From Tateyamaria sp. (lineage in GTDB: Bacteria > Pseudomonadota > Alphaproteobacteria > Rhodobacterales > Rhodobacteraceae), in NCBI GenBank assembly GCA_018668195.1, contig JABITU010000320.1, positions 1-30,442 on the forward strand: a DNA stretch of 30,442 bases, given 5' to 3'. This document shows positions 17,413 through 25,890 of the stretch, in pieces. The position numbers and the translations under genes are program-made. Every line of letters begins with the position of its first letter. Position 1 is the stretch's first letter. The notes beneath the pieces are model-generated. The model saw nothing but the letters and a program-made list of their open reading frames with translations, did no database searches and was not told the DNA's origin.

Positions 17413-18534
17413 ATGAACATGTTGAAGACAGAAGATGAATTGGCAATCGCTGTGCGCGATGCAACTGGGCCATTGGACATTCGGGGCGGCGGTACGCGCG
17501 CGGTTGGCCGTCCGGCGCAGGGCGAAGCGCTGGATGTATCCGGGCTGACAGGGGTGACGCTCTATGAGCCTGCGGCCCTGACCATCGTTGCACAGGCAGG
17601 CACACCCGTGGCTGAGATTGAAAAGATACTCGCCGCAGAAAACCAGCGCCTTGCGTTTGAGCCCTATGACCTATCTGAAATGCTCGGAGTGTCTGGCGCA
17701 TCAACGATCGGTGGGGTTATTGCCACTAACGCCAGCGGTCCGCGCCGCATTCAGGGTGGTGCTGCACGTGATTATGCGCTGGGTGTGCGCTTTGTTGATG
17801 GCGCAGGCATCGTGATAAAAAACGGTGGGCGTGTGATGAAAAATGTCACGGGATATGATTTGGTCAAGTTGATGGCCGGTTCTTGGGGAACACTGGGCGT
17901 GATGACTGAAATCAGCCTTAAAGTTTTACCAGATGTCGAGGACACAGCCACACTGATTATTGAGGATTTGACACCGCAACAGGCGGTTGGTGCAATGTCG
18001 CGTGCGCTTGCCTCTCCATATGAGGTCAGCGGTGCCGCCTGGATAGACGGGGCTGTCTGGCTGCGGTTTGAAGGGTTTGCAGCGTCCGTCGCCTACCGGG
18101 CAGACGCTGTACAAAAAGACCTGTCGAAGTTTGGCGCATCACATCTGGATGCTAAGGCCGACTGGACGCGGGTGCGCGACGCAAAACCATTGCATGAGGC
18201 CGATGCGATTTGGCGCGTTTCGGTCAAGCCCAGTGATGGGCCAATTGTTGCTGGTGCATTGCCCGCAGGCTGTGCCTGTATGATGGATTGGGGTGGTGGT
18301 TTGCTCTGGATCGGTCAAACTGAGGGCGACGCAGGTGCCACGCACATGCAGCTGCAAAGCCATGTGGCTGCGCTGGGTGGACATGCTACGCTATTCAAGG
18401 GGCCGGATAACCTGCGCAGAGCCGGACCCGTGTTTCAGCCAGAAGCGGCTGGGGTCGCAGCGCTCAGTGCGGCCTTGCGCGGCCGATTCGATCCACGCGG
18501 CATCCTTAATCCGGGGCTGATGGCGGACGGATGA
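17413..18534 (+). CDS. glcE: Glycolate oxidase subunit GlcE
   Basis: A 373-residue FAD-binding subunit of glycolate dehydrogenase, with LDIRGGGTRAVGRP, GASTIGGVIATNASGPRR, VKNVTGYDLVKLMAGSWG-like (MKNVTGYDLVKLMAGS) and GTLGVMTEISLKVLP, all typical of GlcE. The ATG at 17413 (MNMLKTEDELA) gives the family N-terminus; the longer frame from 17320 overlaps glcD and is not preferred. Weak AAAGAAG site. The stop overlaps the ATG of a small ORF (ATGA). Confidence 0.93.
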   Translation: MNMLKTEDELAIAVRDATGPLDIRGGGTRAVGRPAQGEALDVSGLTGVTLYEPAALTIVAQAGTPVAEIEKILAAENQRLAFEPYDLSEMLGVSGASTIGGVIATNASGPRRIQGGAARDYALGVRFVDGAGIVIKNGGRVMKNVTGYDLVKLMAGSWGTLGVMTEISLKVLPDVEDTATLIIEDLTPQQAVGAMSRALASPYEVSGAAWIDGAVWLRFEGFAASVAYRADAVQKDLSKFGASHLDAKADWTRVRDAKPLHEADAIWRVSVKPSDGPIVAGALPAGCACMMDWGGGLLWIGQTEGDAGATHMQLQSHVAALGGHATLFKGPDNLRRAGPVFQPEAAGVAALSAALRGRFDPRGILNPGLMADG

Positions 18535-18782
18535 GGTTTGGCGTGTATACTATGGCGGTTGCCGTCGGACCGGCGCCGCGTCCTGTGTTGTTGCGATTTT
18601 TGCGACCGGGAGTTATTTTCGCGAACGCCTTTTCCAGTTGGCTCTTGTCGATAGTGGTTCAAGTCTTTGCAATGGGCGCAATCCGCTGGAAAACATTGGA
18701 TATAGCGCCCGGCGCTGGGCGCAAGCCCCAGGCAAAATGGGCAAAACGGTTTCGTGGTTTGGCTTTGCCACGGCTCACATAA
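18531..18782 (+). CDS. Possible small protein between glcE and glcF
   Basis: An 83-residue open frame whose ATG overlaps the glcE stop as ATGA and which ends 12 nt before glcF. It has one hydrophobic segment (FANAFSSWLLSIVVQVFAMGAI, about residues 30-51) flanked by basic regions and a basic tail, so a membrane peptide is conceivable. I recognise no family. The position in the glycolate operon and the neat fit favour a gene; the ordinary composition and lack of an independent ribosome binding site argue for caution. Confidence 0.4.
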   Translation: MRFGVYTMAVAVGPAPRPVLLRFLRPGVIFANAFSSWLLSIVVQVFAMGAIRWKTLDIAPGAGRKPQAKWAKRFRGLALPRLT

Positions 18783-18794
18783 TGGCGGATTAAC

Positions 18795-20108
18795 ATGCAA
18801 ACGACTTTTACTCCCGAGCAGCTCACTGACCCTCAGGTCGAACGTTCAAACGAAATTCTGCGCAACTGTGTGCACTGCGGATTTTGCACCGCCACATGTC
18901 CGACCTACCAAGTGTTAGGCGATGAACTGGACAGCCCGCGGGGCCGCATCTACCTGATCAAGGACATGCTCGAAAACGCGCGAACGCCAGATGCAAAAGT
19001 CGTCAAACATATCGATCGTTGCCTAAGCTGTTTGGCCTGTATGACGACCTGCCCCTCGGGTGTCCATTACATGCATCTGGTGGATCACGCGCGTGAATAT
19101 ATCGAAGATAATTACAAGCGCCCCTTGTCAGACCGCGTACTGCGCTGGGTGCTGGCGCAGATTTTGCCCTATCCGATGCGGTTTCGCGTGGCGCTTCTTG
19201 GGGCCAAGATTGGTCGCCCCTTTGCGTGGCTTATGCCAGATGCGCGGCTGCGCGCGATGCTTGAGATGGCCCCGAAATACATCCCTCCGGTCAGTCGCAA
19301 TGACGATCCGCAAAGCTTTGCGCCGACAACCCCAAAAAAGATGCGTGTTGCACTGATGACGGGCTGTGCGCAAAAGGCGCTGAACACAGATATCAACGAC
19401 GCAACCATCCGTATGCTGACGCGTCTTGGGGCCGAAGTTGTCGTGGCCGAAGGGGCAGGATGCTGCGGGGCGTTGACGCACCATATGGGAAAATCCGCTC
19501 AAAGCCACGCCACCGCCGCCAAAAATATCAGGGCTTGGGCCAAAGAAATGGATGGCGACGGGCTTGATGCTATTGTGATTAACACAAGCGGCTGCGGCAC
19601 GACGGTCAAGGACTATGGCCACATGTTTCGCAATGATGCTTTGGCTGATGATGCTGCACGCGTTGCGGGAATTGCGATGGATGTCAGCGAAGTGTTGATG
19701 AAACTGGAGCTTCCACAAGGCGCCCCAAAGGATATCACGGTTGCTTATCACGCGGCCTGTTCGCTGCAGCATGGACAGCAGATCAAGACTTTTCCCAAGG
19801 ATTTGCTAAAGCGCGCGGGGTACAAGGTTGTCGAACCTCGTGACAGCCATTTATGCTGTGGGTCCGCAGGCACCTATAATTTGATGCAGCCTGAAATCTC
19901 TAAGCAATTACAGAAGCGTAAGGTCGATACACTGATGGCAAAGTCGCCTGATATCATCGCGGCTGGTAACATCGGATGTATGATGCAGATTGGGTCGGCA
20001 GCCGCTGTGCCTGTGGTGCACACGATCGAGTTACTGGATTGGGCCACGGGTGGCCCGCGCCCTGCAAGCCTTGACCGCACTGACAGTGATGTTCCAATAT
20101 TGCGATAA
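18795..20108 (+). CDS. glcF: Glycolate oxidase iron-sulphur subunit GlcF
   Basis: A 437-residue electron-transfer subunit. Two [4Fe-4S] motifs are near the N-terminus, CVHCGFCTATCP (Cys25, 28, 31, 35) and CLSCLACMTTCP (Cys76, 79, 82, 86), followed by two CCG domains (GCCGALTHH and CCGSAGTYN) as in heterodisulphide-reductase-type subunits. It passes electrons from GlcD/GlcE flavins to the quinone pool at the inner membrane. Length is usual. It closes the glc operon. Confidence 0.96.
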   Translation: MQTTFTPEQLTDPQVERSNEILRNCVHCGFCTATCPTYQVLGDELDSPRGRIYLIKDMLENARTPDAKVVKHIDRCLSCLACMTTCPSGVHYMHLVDHAREYIEDNYKRPLSDRVLRWVLAQILPYPMRFRVALLGAKIGRPFAWLMPDARLRAMLEMAPKYIPPVSRNDDPQSFAPTTPKKMRVALMTGCAQKALNTDINDATIRMLTRLGAEVVVAEGAGCCGALTHHMGKSAQSHATAAKNIRAWAKEMDGDGLDAIVINTSGCGTTVKDYGHMFRNDALADDAARVAGIAMDVSEVLMKLELPQGAPKDITVAYHAACSLQHGQQIKTFPKDLLKRAGYKVVEPRDSHLCCGSAGTYNLMQPEISKQLQKRKVDTLMAKSPDIIAAGNIGCMMQIGSAAAVPVVHTIELLDWATGGPRPASLDRTDSDVPILR

Positions 20109-20189
20109 ATTGGACCTTTTGCCCTAATTCCGCCTCCGTTGCGGCTTAAACCGGTCCGACAGTCCTTTGGATCGGAGTGATACTGGCTT

Positions 20190-20987
20190 ATGCGATTTTG
20201 GATGGCTATTTCTTTTGTTGTGGCTCTCGTGACCTGCTCGGCTATGGCCAAGGATGCGCCATTGCGCGGTTTGCATAGCGAATCTGAGGCGACCGCCTGG
20301 AGGGCTGTAGGCAGGCTGAATATCGGCAGCTCAAGCTTTTGCACGGGCACTCTGATCGCGTCTGATATTGTGCTGACCGCAGGGCACTGCCTGTTTGACA
20401 AGGCAACTGGCACCCGTGTTTCCGACAGTGATATCGAGTTTTTGGCAGGTTGGCGCAGCGGTCGGGCATCAGCCCATCGCACTGTGCGCAGAGCACTGGT
20501 GCACCCTGACTTTGCTTTTGACACAGAATTTTCAACGGGGGTCATGATTAACGATCTCGCGTTGTTGGAACTGGAATATCCTATCCTCGATGAACAGATC
20601 GCCCCCTTTGCTACGGCAGAACGACCCCGTCGCGGTGCTCAGGTGGGCGTTGTCAGCTATGGGGCTGGCAGGTCAGAGGCGCCCGCGCTTCAAGAAACGT
20701 GCAGGGTTCTTGCTCAGCAGAACGGAGTCCTTGTGACTTCGTGCACCGTTGATTTCGGAAGCTCAGGCGCGCCGATTTTCGTAATCAACGGTGGCGTGCC
20801 ACAAATCGTATCCATTGTGTCAGCAAAGGCCGAGGTTGAAGGCGAGGCCGTTTCGCTGGGGACCTCGCTTGGTCGGCCACTGGTTCAACTGCAAGAGGCG
20901 TTGTTGGTCGAGCAATTCGCGCTCAGGCCTCGTTTGCGAGCAGGCCAAATAAGTAACCAGTCCAGCGCCACCTTCGTGAAGCCCTGA
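20190..20987 (+). CDS. Secreted trypsin-like serine protease
   Basis: A 265-residue S1-family protease with a signal peptide (WMAISFVVALVTCSAMA) and a complete catalytic triad: His66 in LTAGHC, Asp122 in NDLALLEL and Ser192 in FGSSGAPIF. Cysteines at 51 and 67 and at 171 and 185 could form disulphides, which suits the periplasm or exterior. The Asp of the usual GDSG is replaced by Ser (GSSG), as in other glutamyl-endopeptidase-like bacterial members. GGAG lies 11 nt before the ATG. The neighbouring heat-shock gene raises the possibility of a role in envelope protein quality control, which is only inference. Confidence 0.88.
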   Translation: MRFWMAISFVVALVTCSAMAKDAPLRGLHSESEATAWRAVGRLNIGSSSFCTGTLIASDIVLTAGHCLFDKATGTRVSDSDIEFLAGWRSGRASAHRTVRRALVHPDFAFDTEFSTGVMINDLALLELEYPILDEQIAPFATAERPRRGAQVGVVSYGAGRSEAPALQETCRVLAQQNGVLVTSCTVDFGSSGAPIFVINGGVPQIVSIVSAKAEVEGEAVSLGTSLGRPLVQLQEALLVEQFALRPRLRAGQISNQSSATFVKP

Positions 20988-20993
20988 CAGGGT

Positions 20994-21022
20994 CTTGAAC
21001 GGCGCGAAATCTTACCCACATT
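20994..21022 (+). promoter_or_regulatory. Candidate sigma-32 promoter of the small heat-shock gene
   Basis: CTTGAA (20994-20999) matches the sigma-32 -35 consensus exactly; 15 nt later CCCACATT (21015-21022) resembles the CCCCATNT -10 element. The position, about 100 nt before the hsp20 ATG, leaves a leader of the size expected for an RNA thermometer. Confidence 0.55.
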
Positions 21023-21101
21023 GATTGAAGCGGATGCCCAATCGGGGTCCGTGCATAGCAACCCGTCTGCGCTTGTCCATGATGGAAAGCGTGGCCCCTG
21101 A

Positions 21102-21120
21102 TATCGCTCAAGTGAGGATA
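21102..21120 (+). promoter_or_regulatory. ROSE-type RNA thermometer hairpin over the hsp20 ribosome binding site
   Basis: TATC (21102-21105) can pair with GATA (21117-21120) and CTC (21107-21109) with GAG (21114-21116), with G21106 bulged and a 4-nt loop. This hides the GAGGA ribosome binding site 3 nt before the ATG. The anti-site UCGCU with its bulged G is the UYGCU signature of ROSE elements, which in alphaproteobacteria regulate small heat-shock genes. A second small stem (TCCA-TGA-TGGA) lies upstream at about 21076-21086. Confidence 0.65.
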
Positions 21121-21123
21121 ACA

Positions 21124-21588
21124 ATGCGTACATATGACTTTGCACCGCTTTACCGCGCCACCGTTGGTTTTGACCAGATTGCTGACCTGATGGATCAAGT
21201 CGCATCAACAGGTTCGAACGCAAATACCTACCCACCCTACAATATCGAAAAAACCGACGACGATGAATACCGCATCTCGATTGCGGTGGCTGGCTTTTCA
21301 GACACCGACCTTTCAGTTGATGTGAAGCAAAGCTATCTCGTCGTGTCTGCGGCGAAGACGGATGAAAAAGACAAAACTTACCTGCACCGCGGCATTGCCA
21401 CCCGCGCCTTTGAGCGTCGCTTCCATTTGGCTGACCACGTGGTCGTCACGGGCGCATTTCATGCCGATGGAATGCTGCATATAGATCTGGTTCGCGAAGT
21501 GCCCGAAGCACTCAAGCCTCGAAGGATCAAAATTTCGAACCAGAAAGGCACCGAAAAGGGCGTGGTTGACGCAAAAGCTATAAACTAA
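21124..21588 (+). CDS. Small heat-shock protein (Hsp20, IbpA-like)
   Basis: A 154-residue alpha-crystallin-domain chaperone that holds unfolding proteins. It starts MRTYDFAPLYRATVGFDQIADL, as IbpA-like proteins do, and has the PPYNIEKTDDDEYRISIAVAGF strand region, FERRFHLADHVVVTGA and the DGMLHIDLVREVPE end. The ATG at 21124 is chosen over 21025 because it gives the family N-terminus, has GAGGAT just upstream and leaves a leader with a thermometer hairpin. It is monocistronic, closed by a strong hairpin. Confidence 0.92.
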   Translation: MRTYDFAPLYRATVGFDQIADLMDQVASTGSNANTYPPYNIEKTDDDEYRISIAVAGFSDTDLSVDVKQSYLVVSAAKTDEKDKTYLHRGIATRAFERRFHLADHVVVTGAFHADGMLHIDLVREVPEALKPRRIKISNQKGTEKGVVDAKAIN

Positions 21589-21600
21589 AATTTTTAATCC

Positions 21601-21633
21601 TCGCGCAGGGATACGCAGCGCATCCCTGCGCGA
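21601..21633 (+). terminator. Strong hairpin after hsp20
   Basis: A perfect 12-bp stem (TCGCGCAGGGAT / ATCCCTGCGCGA) with a 9-nt loop, 12 nt after the hsp20 stop. No long T tract follows, so it may stabilise the 3' end as well as terminate. Confidence 0.65.
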
Positions 21634-21819
21634 ATTCGCATCGGCCTGTAAGGCATTAAGCGAGTTGACCGAAGCTTGCTGGGGTCAGCGACAGCATCGC
21701 GCTTGACGGCGACCCCTCAGATCTGCAAGAGAACATACGGCTGCGATCGATGGCGTCGACCGCGTACGAAAGCCAACCCGTCCTGAACGCCGGGACCTTT
21801 CTGCAAAGGAGGGTCAAGG

Positions 21820-23028
21820 ATGACCGCCCGCCCTGATTTTTATCGCCTGCACAACGGACAGCAATCCGTTTTGCCGTTTGAAGATGGCGAATATGTTGCC
21901 CGTCTGGCCGAACTGCGCGAACGGATGGACGCACAAGGTGCGGCCGCTGCTGTTTTCACCTCAATGCACAACATCGCCTATTATTCGGGCTTTCTTTATT
22001 GTGCCTTTGGCCGGCCTTATGCCTGTGTCGTGACAGATGAAGCTTGCGTTACGATCAGCGCGGGTATCGACGCAGGCCAGCCATGGCGGCGTTGTTATGG
22101 TGACAATATTACTTATACCGACTGGCAGCGCGACAACTTTTGGCGTGCGGTGCGCGAAGTGACCGGCGAGGGTGCCGTGATCGGAGTTGAAAGCGACCAC
22201 CTCACGTTGCTGCAACAATCAAAGCTCGAAGACTTTTTGAAACCGGCGGCCACAGTTGATCTGTATGAAACAACAATGCGCCAGCGCATGCACAAGTCAC
22301 CGGCCGAGATTGCTCTGATACGGCATGGCGCGCAGGTCGCCGATGTCGGCGGTTACGCCATCCGCGACGCGATCAAGGTGGGTGTGCGCGAAATTGACGT
22401 GGCCATGGCTGGCCGGGATGCGATGGAACTCGAGATCGCTAAACGCTTTCCGGATGCAGAATACCGCGACACCTGGGTCTGGTTCCAATCTGGGATCAAT
22501 ACGGATGGGGCGCATAACCCTGTCACCGGCCGCGTTTTGGAACGTGGCGATATCTTGTCTCTCAACACCTTTCCGATGATTTCTGGTTATTACACTGCGC
22601 TTGAGAGAACGCTTTTCGTGGAAACGGTCGACGATGCGAGCCTGAAGCTTTGGGAGGCGAACGTCGGCGCACATGAACTGGGCATGTCCCTGCTCAAGCC
22701 CGGTACCAGCTGCGCCGAGGTGACCCATGGCGTGAATGCGTTTTTTGCCGAACGCGACCTTCTGCAATATCGCAGCTTTGGGTATGGCCACTCATTCGGT
22801 GTTCTGTCCCACTATTATGGCCGCGAAGCCGGTCTGGAACTGCGCGAGGACATCGATACCGTGCTTGAACCTGGTATGGTCATTTCGATGGAGCCCATGT
22901 TGACAATCCCCGAAGGCCAGCCGGGCGCGGGTGGCTACCGCGAGCATGATATTCTGGTGATCACCGAGGATGGTGCAGAAAACATCACTGGGTTCCCCTA
23001 TGGCCCTGACCACAACGTTATTGGCTAA
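21820..23028 (+). CDS. Creatinase (creatine amidinohydrolase)
   Basis: A 402-residue M24-fold enzyme that hydrolyses creatine to sarcosine and urea. It follows Pseudomonas creatinase closely through its whole length: FTSMHNIAYYSGFLYCAFGRPYA in the N-domain, SGINTDGAHNPV, SLNTFPMISGYYTALERTL and FGYGHSFGVLSHYYGREAG in the C-domain, split here into parts. The catalytic His232, Glu262 and Glu358 occur at the same residue numbers as in the Pseudomonas putida enzyme. No metal-ligand set of the aminopeptidase branch is seen, as expected. AAGGAGGGT precedes the ATG. It stands alone here; sarcosine-using genes are not in the window. The first bases of an interspersed repeat overlap its stop codon. 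Confidence 0.92.
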   Translation: MTARPDFYRLHNGQQSVLPFEDGEYVARLAELRERMDAQGAAAAVFTSMHNIAYYSGFLYCAFGRPYACVVTDEACVTISAGIDAGQPWRRCYGDNITYTDWQRDNFWRAVREVTGEGAVIGVESDHLTLLQQSKLEDFLKPAATVDLYETTMRQRMHKSPAEIALIRHGAQVADVGGYAIRDAIKVGVREIDVAMAGRDAMELEIAKRFPDAEYRDTWVWFQSGINTDGAHNPVTGRVLERGDILSLNTFPMISGYYTALERTLFVETVDDASLKLWEANVGAHELGMSLLKPGTSCAEVTHGVNAFFAERDLLQYRSFGYGHSFGVLSHYYGREAGLELREDIDTVLEPGMVISMEPMLTIPEGQPGAGGYREHDILVITEDGAENITGFPYGPDHNVIG

Positions 23029-23092
23029 AGCGTCATGCGAAAAACTTGAATCACCTAACGCTGGCTGAAATCAAAGATTTTACCGCGTTAGG
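23025..23092 (+). repeat. Intergenic repeat, copy A
   Basis: Begins CTAAAGCGTCATGCGAAAA at the creatinase stop and is related to the sequence at 30381 (38 of the first 50 positions match). It contains AGCGT...ACGCT arms (23029/23058) and a perfect 8-bp inverted repeat CCTAACGC (23054-23061) with GCGTTAGG (23085-23092), allowing two alternative hairpins. Confidence 0.6.
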
Positions 23093-23423
23093 AAATGCGC
23101 GATGTTTCAGTTATTTCGTCAAACGCTGCAGAAACTGGACGCCGCGTTTAGCGTTTGCAGAATGTGATCCAGCCTGAACAGCGGTGCGTTATGTGTGCCG
23201 CGAACGTCGTCGATTCGATTTGCCGCGTTTTATGCTGGATGTCGCCTGGTTTATCAGCCTAGGATTTTCGGTAAAAACAGGGTAAATTCCCCAAAAGTTG
23301 TGGCGCGTGCCTGTCCAAATCGCCATGAATTTTTAACATTGGAGAGAATTGTCAGTGCCTGCGGATGTAAACATGCATAACATTGCCTACATGTGTAAGT
23401 AACCGGACGACAAGAAGGGGAGT
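23093..23423. other. Upstream region of the eight-gene operon
   Basis: About 330 bp without a clear gene. It holds an inverted repeat AAACGCT (23121-23127) with AGCGTTT (23150-23156). A TTGTCA at 23349-23354 could be a -35 element but no well-spaced -10 follows. The operon promoter should lie here. Confidence 0.4.
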
Positions 23424-24503
23424 ATGATGGCAGATTTTGCAAGTCAGGTTGAAGTATCTCAGTCCGAGGTGGCGGCGGCGCAATCCAAGATTGCAGAACT
23501 GACCAGCCGGATCGAAACCGCACGTTCCAAGATGAAAGCAGGCGACGACATCGCCATGGATATCGAAAATGCGACGTTGGACGACGTGCACACGCATACG
23601 GATGTCATGAATGCCAACATCGCCGAGCTGATCATGGGGCTGGATGATGTCACGGTCGCATTCTCCAAGGATTTTGACGAGATGCGCAGCAAGACCGGCT
23701 GGGAAAGCGTCGTCGGTATCTTTGCGAGGGGCAAGTCGGAATCGATGCGTCAGGAACGTATCCGAACGGCGTCAATCGACGATAAGTTGCAAGACCTGAT
23801 CACCAAATCTGACGTAATCGTAAAGCTCTTGCAGGGCCAACTTGATATGCTCGAGACACAAAAGATCAGTGTCGAAGGCAACTTGAGCGAAACTCTGGAC
23901 GAACGCGAATTGACCGTTGAGCAGCTGACTACTTTGCAGGCTGACATTCAGGCAATGGATCCAAAGATCATAACCTTAGAGAACCAGATCGCCTCGGAAA
24001 CGGATGCTGCCAAGCGCACGACCCTGGAAACCGAACTGGCTGCGGTGAACAGTACATACAATCAGATGGTTCAGGATGAGCAGGTCAAACTGGCCCAAAG
24101 CCAAACCCTTGAACGCTATATCGAAAAGGGCAAGACTTGGATCGATAGCCTGCAAAATCAGGCAGCAACGCAGATGGTGCTGATCAACAAGTTGCAGACC
24201 GACACAAAGCAACGCGTGGTGCTTTATGACGCGCTGACCAAATCGCTCAAGACTGCGCAGCAGCAAGACGTTGCACACCGCATCAACGAGATCGGCGTGC
24301 AAACCGACCAAGAGGCGCAGACCGCCATGGCAGGGATCGGTGCGGCCACCAACAAGCGGATGGCCGATATGCTGGAAGCGCATGAAGATCACATGGTCTT
24401 TGCCCGCGACGTTCTGGAGCAAAAGGCCAAGGCGGACGAAAGGTTCGCCCGTCGCTTTGCCAAAATCGTCGATCAACATGACAGCAACGCCTATGGAGCT
24501 TAA
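23424..24503 (+). CDS. Long coiled-coil protein, faintly TelA-like
   Basis: A 359-residue, largely helical protein rich in Glu, Gln, Lys and Ala with extended heptad character (about residues 5-40 and 110-290), no signal peptide and no membrane segment. The order of a charged N-terminal part, a central coiled coil and a segment reading QMVLINKLQTDTKQRVVLYD, then a second helical run, recalls the toxic-anion-resistance (TelA) fold, but I would not assign that family without a profile search. A strong AAGGGGAG lies before two ATGs (23424, 23427); either may start. First gene of an eight-gene operon with a AAA+ ATPase; it could be a substrate, scaffold or filament remodelled by that ATPase. Confidence 0.85.
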   Translation: MMADFASQVEVSQSEVAAAQSKIAELTSRIETARSKMKAGDDIAMDIENATLDDVHTHTDVMNANIAELIMGLDDVTVAFSKDFDEMRSKTGWESVVGIFARGKSESMRQERIRTASIDDKLQDLITKSDVIVKLLQGQLDMLETQKISVEGNLSETLDERELTVEQLTTLQADIQAMDPKIITLENQIASETDAAKRTTLETELAAVNSTYNQMVQDEQVKLAQSQTLERYIEKGKTWIDSLQNQAATQMVLINKLQTDTKQRVVLYDALTKSLKTAQQQDVAHRINEIGVQTDQEAQTAMAGIGAATNKRMADMLEAHEDHMVFARDVLEQKAKADERFARRFAKIVDQHDSNAYGA

Positions 24504-24506
24504 GCG

Positions 24507-24656
24507 ATGAAGTTTGGTCTTGCTGCGGTTGGTCTTTCGGTCGTGTGTCTGATTGCCTCGATGGCATTTGGCGCACCGCTTTGGGTGAATGGTATCGGCT
24601 TGGCAAGTGGCATTGCCGGGCTTTTCCTGCTTCGTCAGGGACGCAAGAGCAGGTGA
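24507..24656 (+). CDS. Small two-helix membrane protein (49 residues)
   Basis: ATG at 24507, 3 nt after the upstream stop, reads MKFGLAAVGLSVVCLIASM... and ends LLRQGRKSR. It has two hydrophobic helices (about residues 4-21 and 27-43) joined by a short loop with a Trp, and a basic C-terminus expected in the cytoplasm. GGAG lies about 10 nt upstream. The composition and spacing fit a genuine small gene. No family recognised. Confidence 0.7.
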   Translation: MKFGLAAVGLSVVCLIASMAFGAPLWVNGIGLASGIAGLFLLRQGRKSR

Positions 24657-24693
24657 GCACGCTCGTGTTTGCTAGAAACACAGCGAGGGCTGG

Positions 24694-25812
24694 ATGAACG
24701 GCAAGCTTGATACAATTGGCCTGACTGATCTGTTCGCATCGCGGCGTTATTTCAACAAGTTTGAGACAATCACCGCCCATCTGGGCCGTGTCGCCGGCGT
24801 GATGGAGGCCGAGGGCAATCTGAACCGGGACGAGGTCAAGATCCTCACGAGTTATCTTGCTGAACTGACATTTACTTTCCGCGCCTTGGGCCAAAAGTAT
24901 CTTTTGGTGGGCCGCGACACGGGCCGGTTCTTTGGCAGCCTCGCGATTGATGCAAAAGAATCTGGATTTCCGGCAGCAGAAGAGATCATCTCCATGGCGT
25001 CCGATGCCCAACAGGCCCAGCGGCATCTTGAGGGGATGGCCTCTGCAGAGGATTTGAAAAAGCAGATGGTCGAGGTGATCGTGGGCGACCGAGAGGTGCC
25101 CACAAAGCTTCAATTTGCCCTGTCGCAACGGCTTTATTATGAAGATTTACTGCGGGGAAATCTGTTTTGGCCGCGCAATGATCCTCAGATTGTCTGGACT
25201 GGCAACATGGCTGCTGATCGTCGGACCTTTCGGATGCACTGGGCTGTGTACGACAGTCAGGTCAACCTGCCGGTGATTTATATGATGGAGATCGAAGACA
25301 CAGGCCGCATGGCGTTGCCCAAGGATCAGCGCCGTTGGCCCGAAGTGCAGGCGCATCTGATGGCGCAAGCCTTGGGTGGGTTAAAGCTGGTGACGATCGC
25401 CAAAGGCTTTGACGAAGATTTCGACGACCTGCACCCCAAGCGACTGCGCCGCATTCATGTGGGGCCTATGTATTCATCTGCCTTTACGCAACAACCCGGG
25501 CCTATCTCTCAAGTGCTTGAAGCGGCTCGTGCGCCCGAGGGGCAGGATTGGGCACTGGTCTGGACCGAAGAAGATTTGCTTTCCGAAAGGGTTATGACCG
25601 AACGCTCGGGCTGGTTTTCAAGCGTTGAAAGACAGGTTTTTGCGCTCGATCCCTTTGCCAGTCGCGGGGCGGAAACTGGGACCACGCGCATGGAGCGTTC
25701 TATCGTTCTGCCGCAGCGTCCCTATCAGGCGCTCGAAGAATTAGACCCACCCGGCTTCGGCACTGTGCGCAAGTTCGTGGTCAGCCCGGCTGGTCGTGTA
25801 TTGAGGTATTGA
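24694..25812 (+). CDS. Conserved-looking cytoplasmic protein of unknown function
   Basis: A 372-residue soluble protein that I do not recognise. The N-terminal 130 residues are helical (FETITAHLGRVAGVMEAEG, TSYLAELTFTFRALGQKYL); the rest is mixed, with many aromatic and Arg residues (FWPRNDPQIVWTGN, FRMHWAVYDSQVNLPVIYMMEIED). No signal peptide, membrane span or known catalytic motif is seen. GAGGG lies before the ATG. Third gene of the operon, 37 nt after the small membrane gene. Confidence 0.82.
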   Translation: MNGKLDTIGLTDLFASRRYFNKFETITAHLGRVAGVMEAEGNLNRDEVKILTSYLAELTFTFRALGQKYLLVGRDTGRFFGSLAIDAKESGFPAAEEIISMASDAQQAQRHLEGMASAEDLKKQMVEVIVGDREVPTKLQFALSQRLYYEDLLRGNLFWPRNDPQIVWTGNMAADRRTFRMHWAVYDSQVNLPVIYMMEIEDTGRMALPKDQRRWPEVQAHLMAQALGGLKLVTIAKGFDEDFDDLHPKRLRRIHVGPMYSSAFTQQPGPISQVLEAARAPEGQDWALVWTEEDLLSERVMTERSGWFSSVERQVFALDPFASRGAETGTTRMERSIVLPQRPYQALEELDPPGFGTVRKFVVSPAGRVLRY

Positions 25813-25890
25813 CGGGGCGATTTGGATTCTTTGTATCAAGCATTGCGCCTTCGGCGGGACTGTTTGCCGGACCACAAAAGAGGATAGGGC

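Noticed and set aside
23349..23380. Sigma-70-type promoter for the eight-gene operon
   Set aside because: TTGTCA is present but no -10-like hexamer lies at 16-18 nt; GCATAA is 20 nt away, so the call is not supported.
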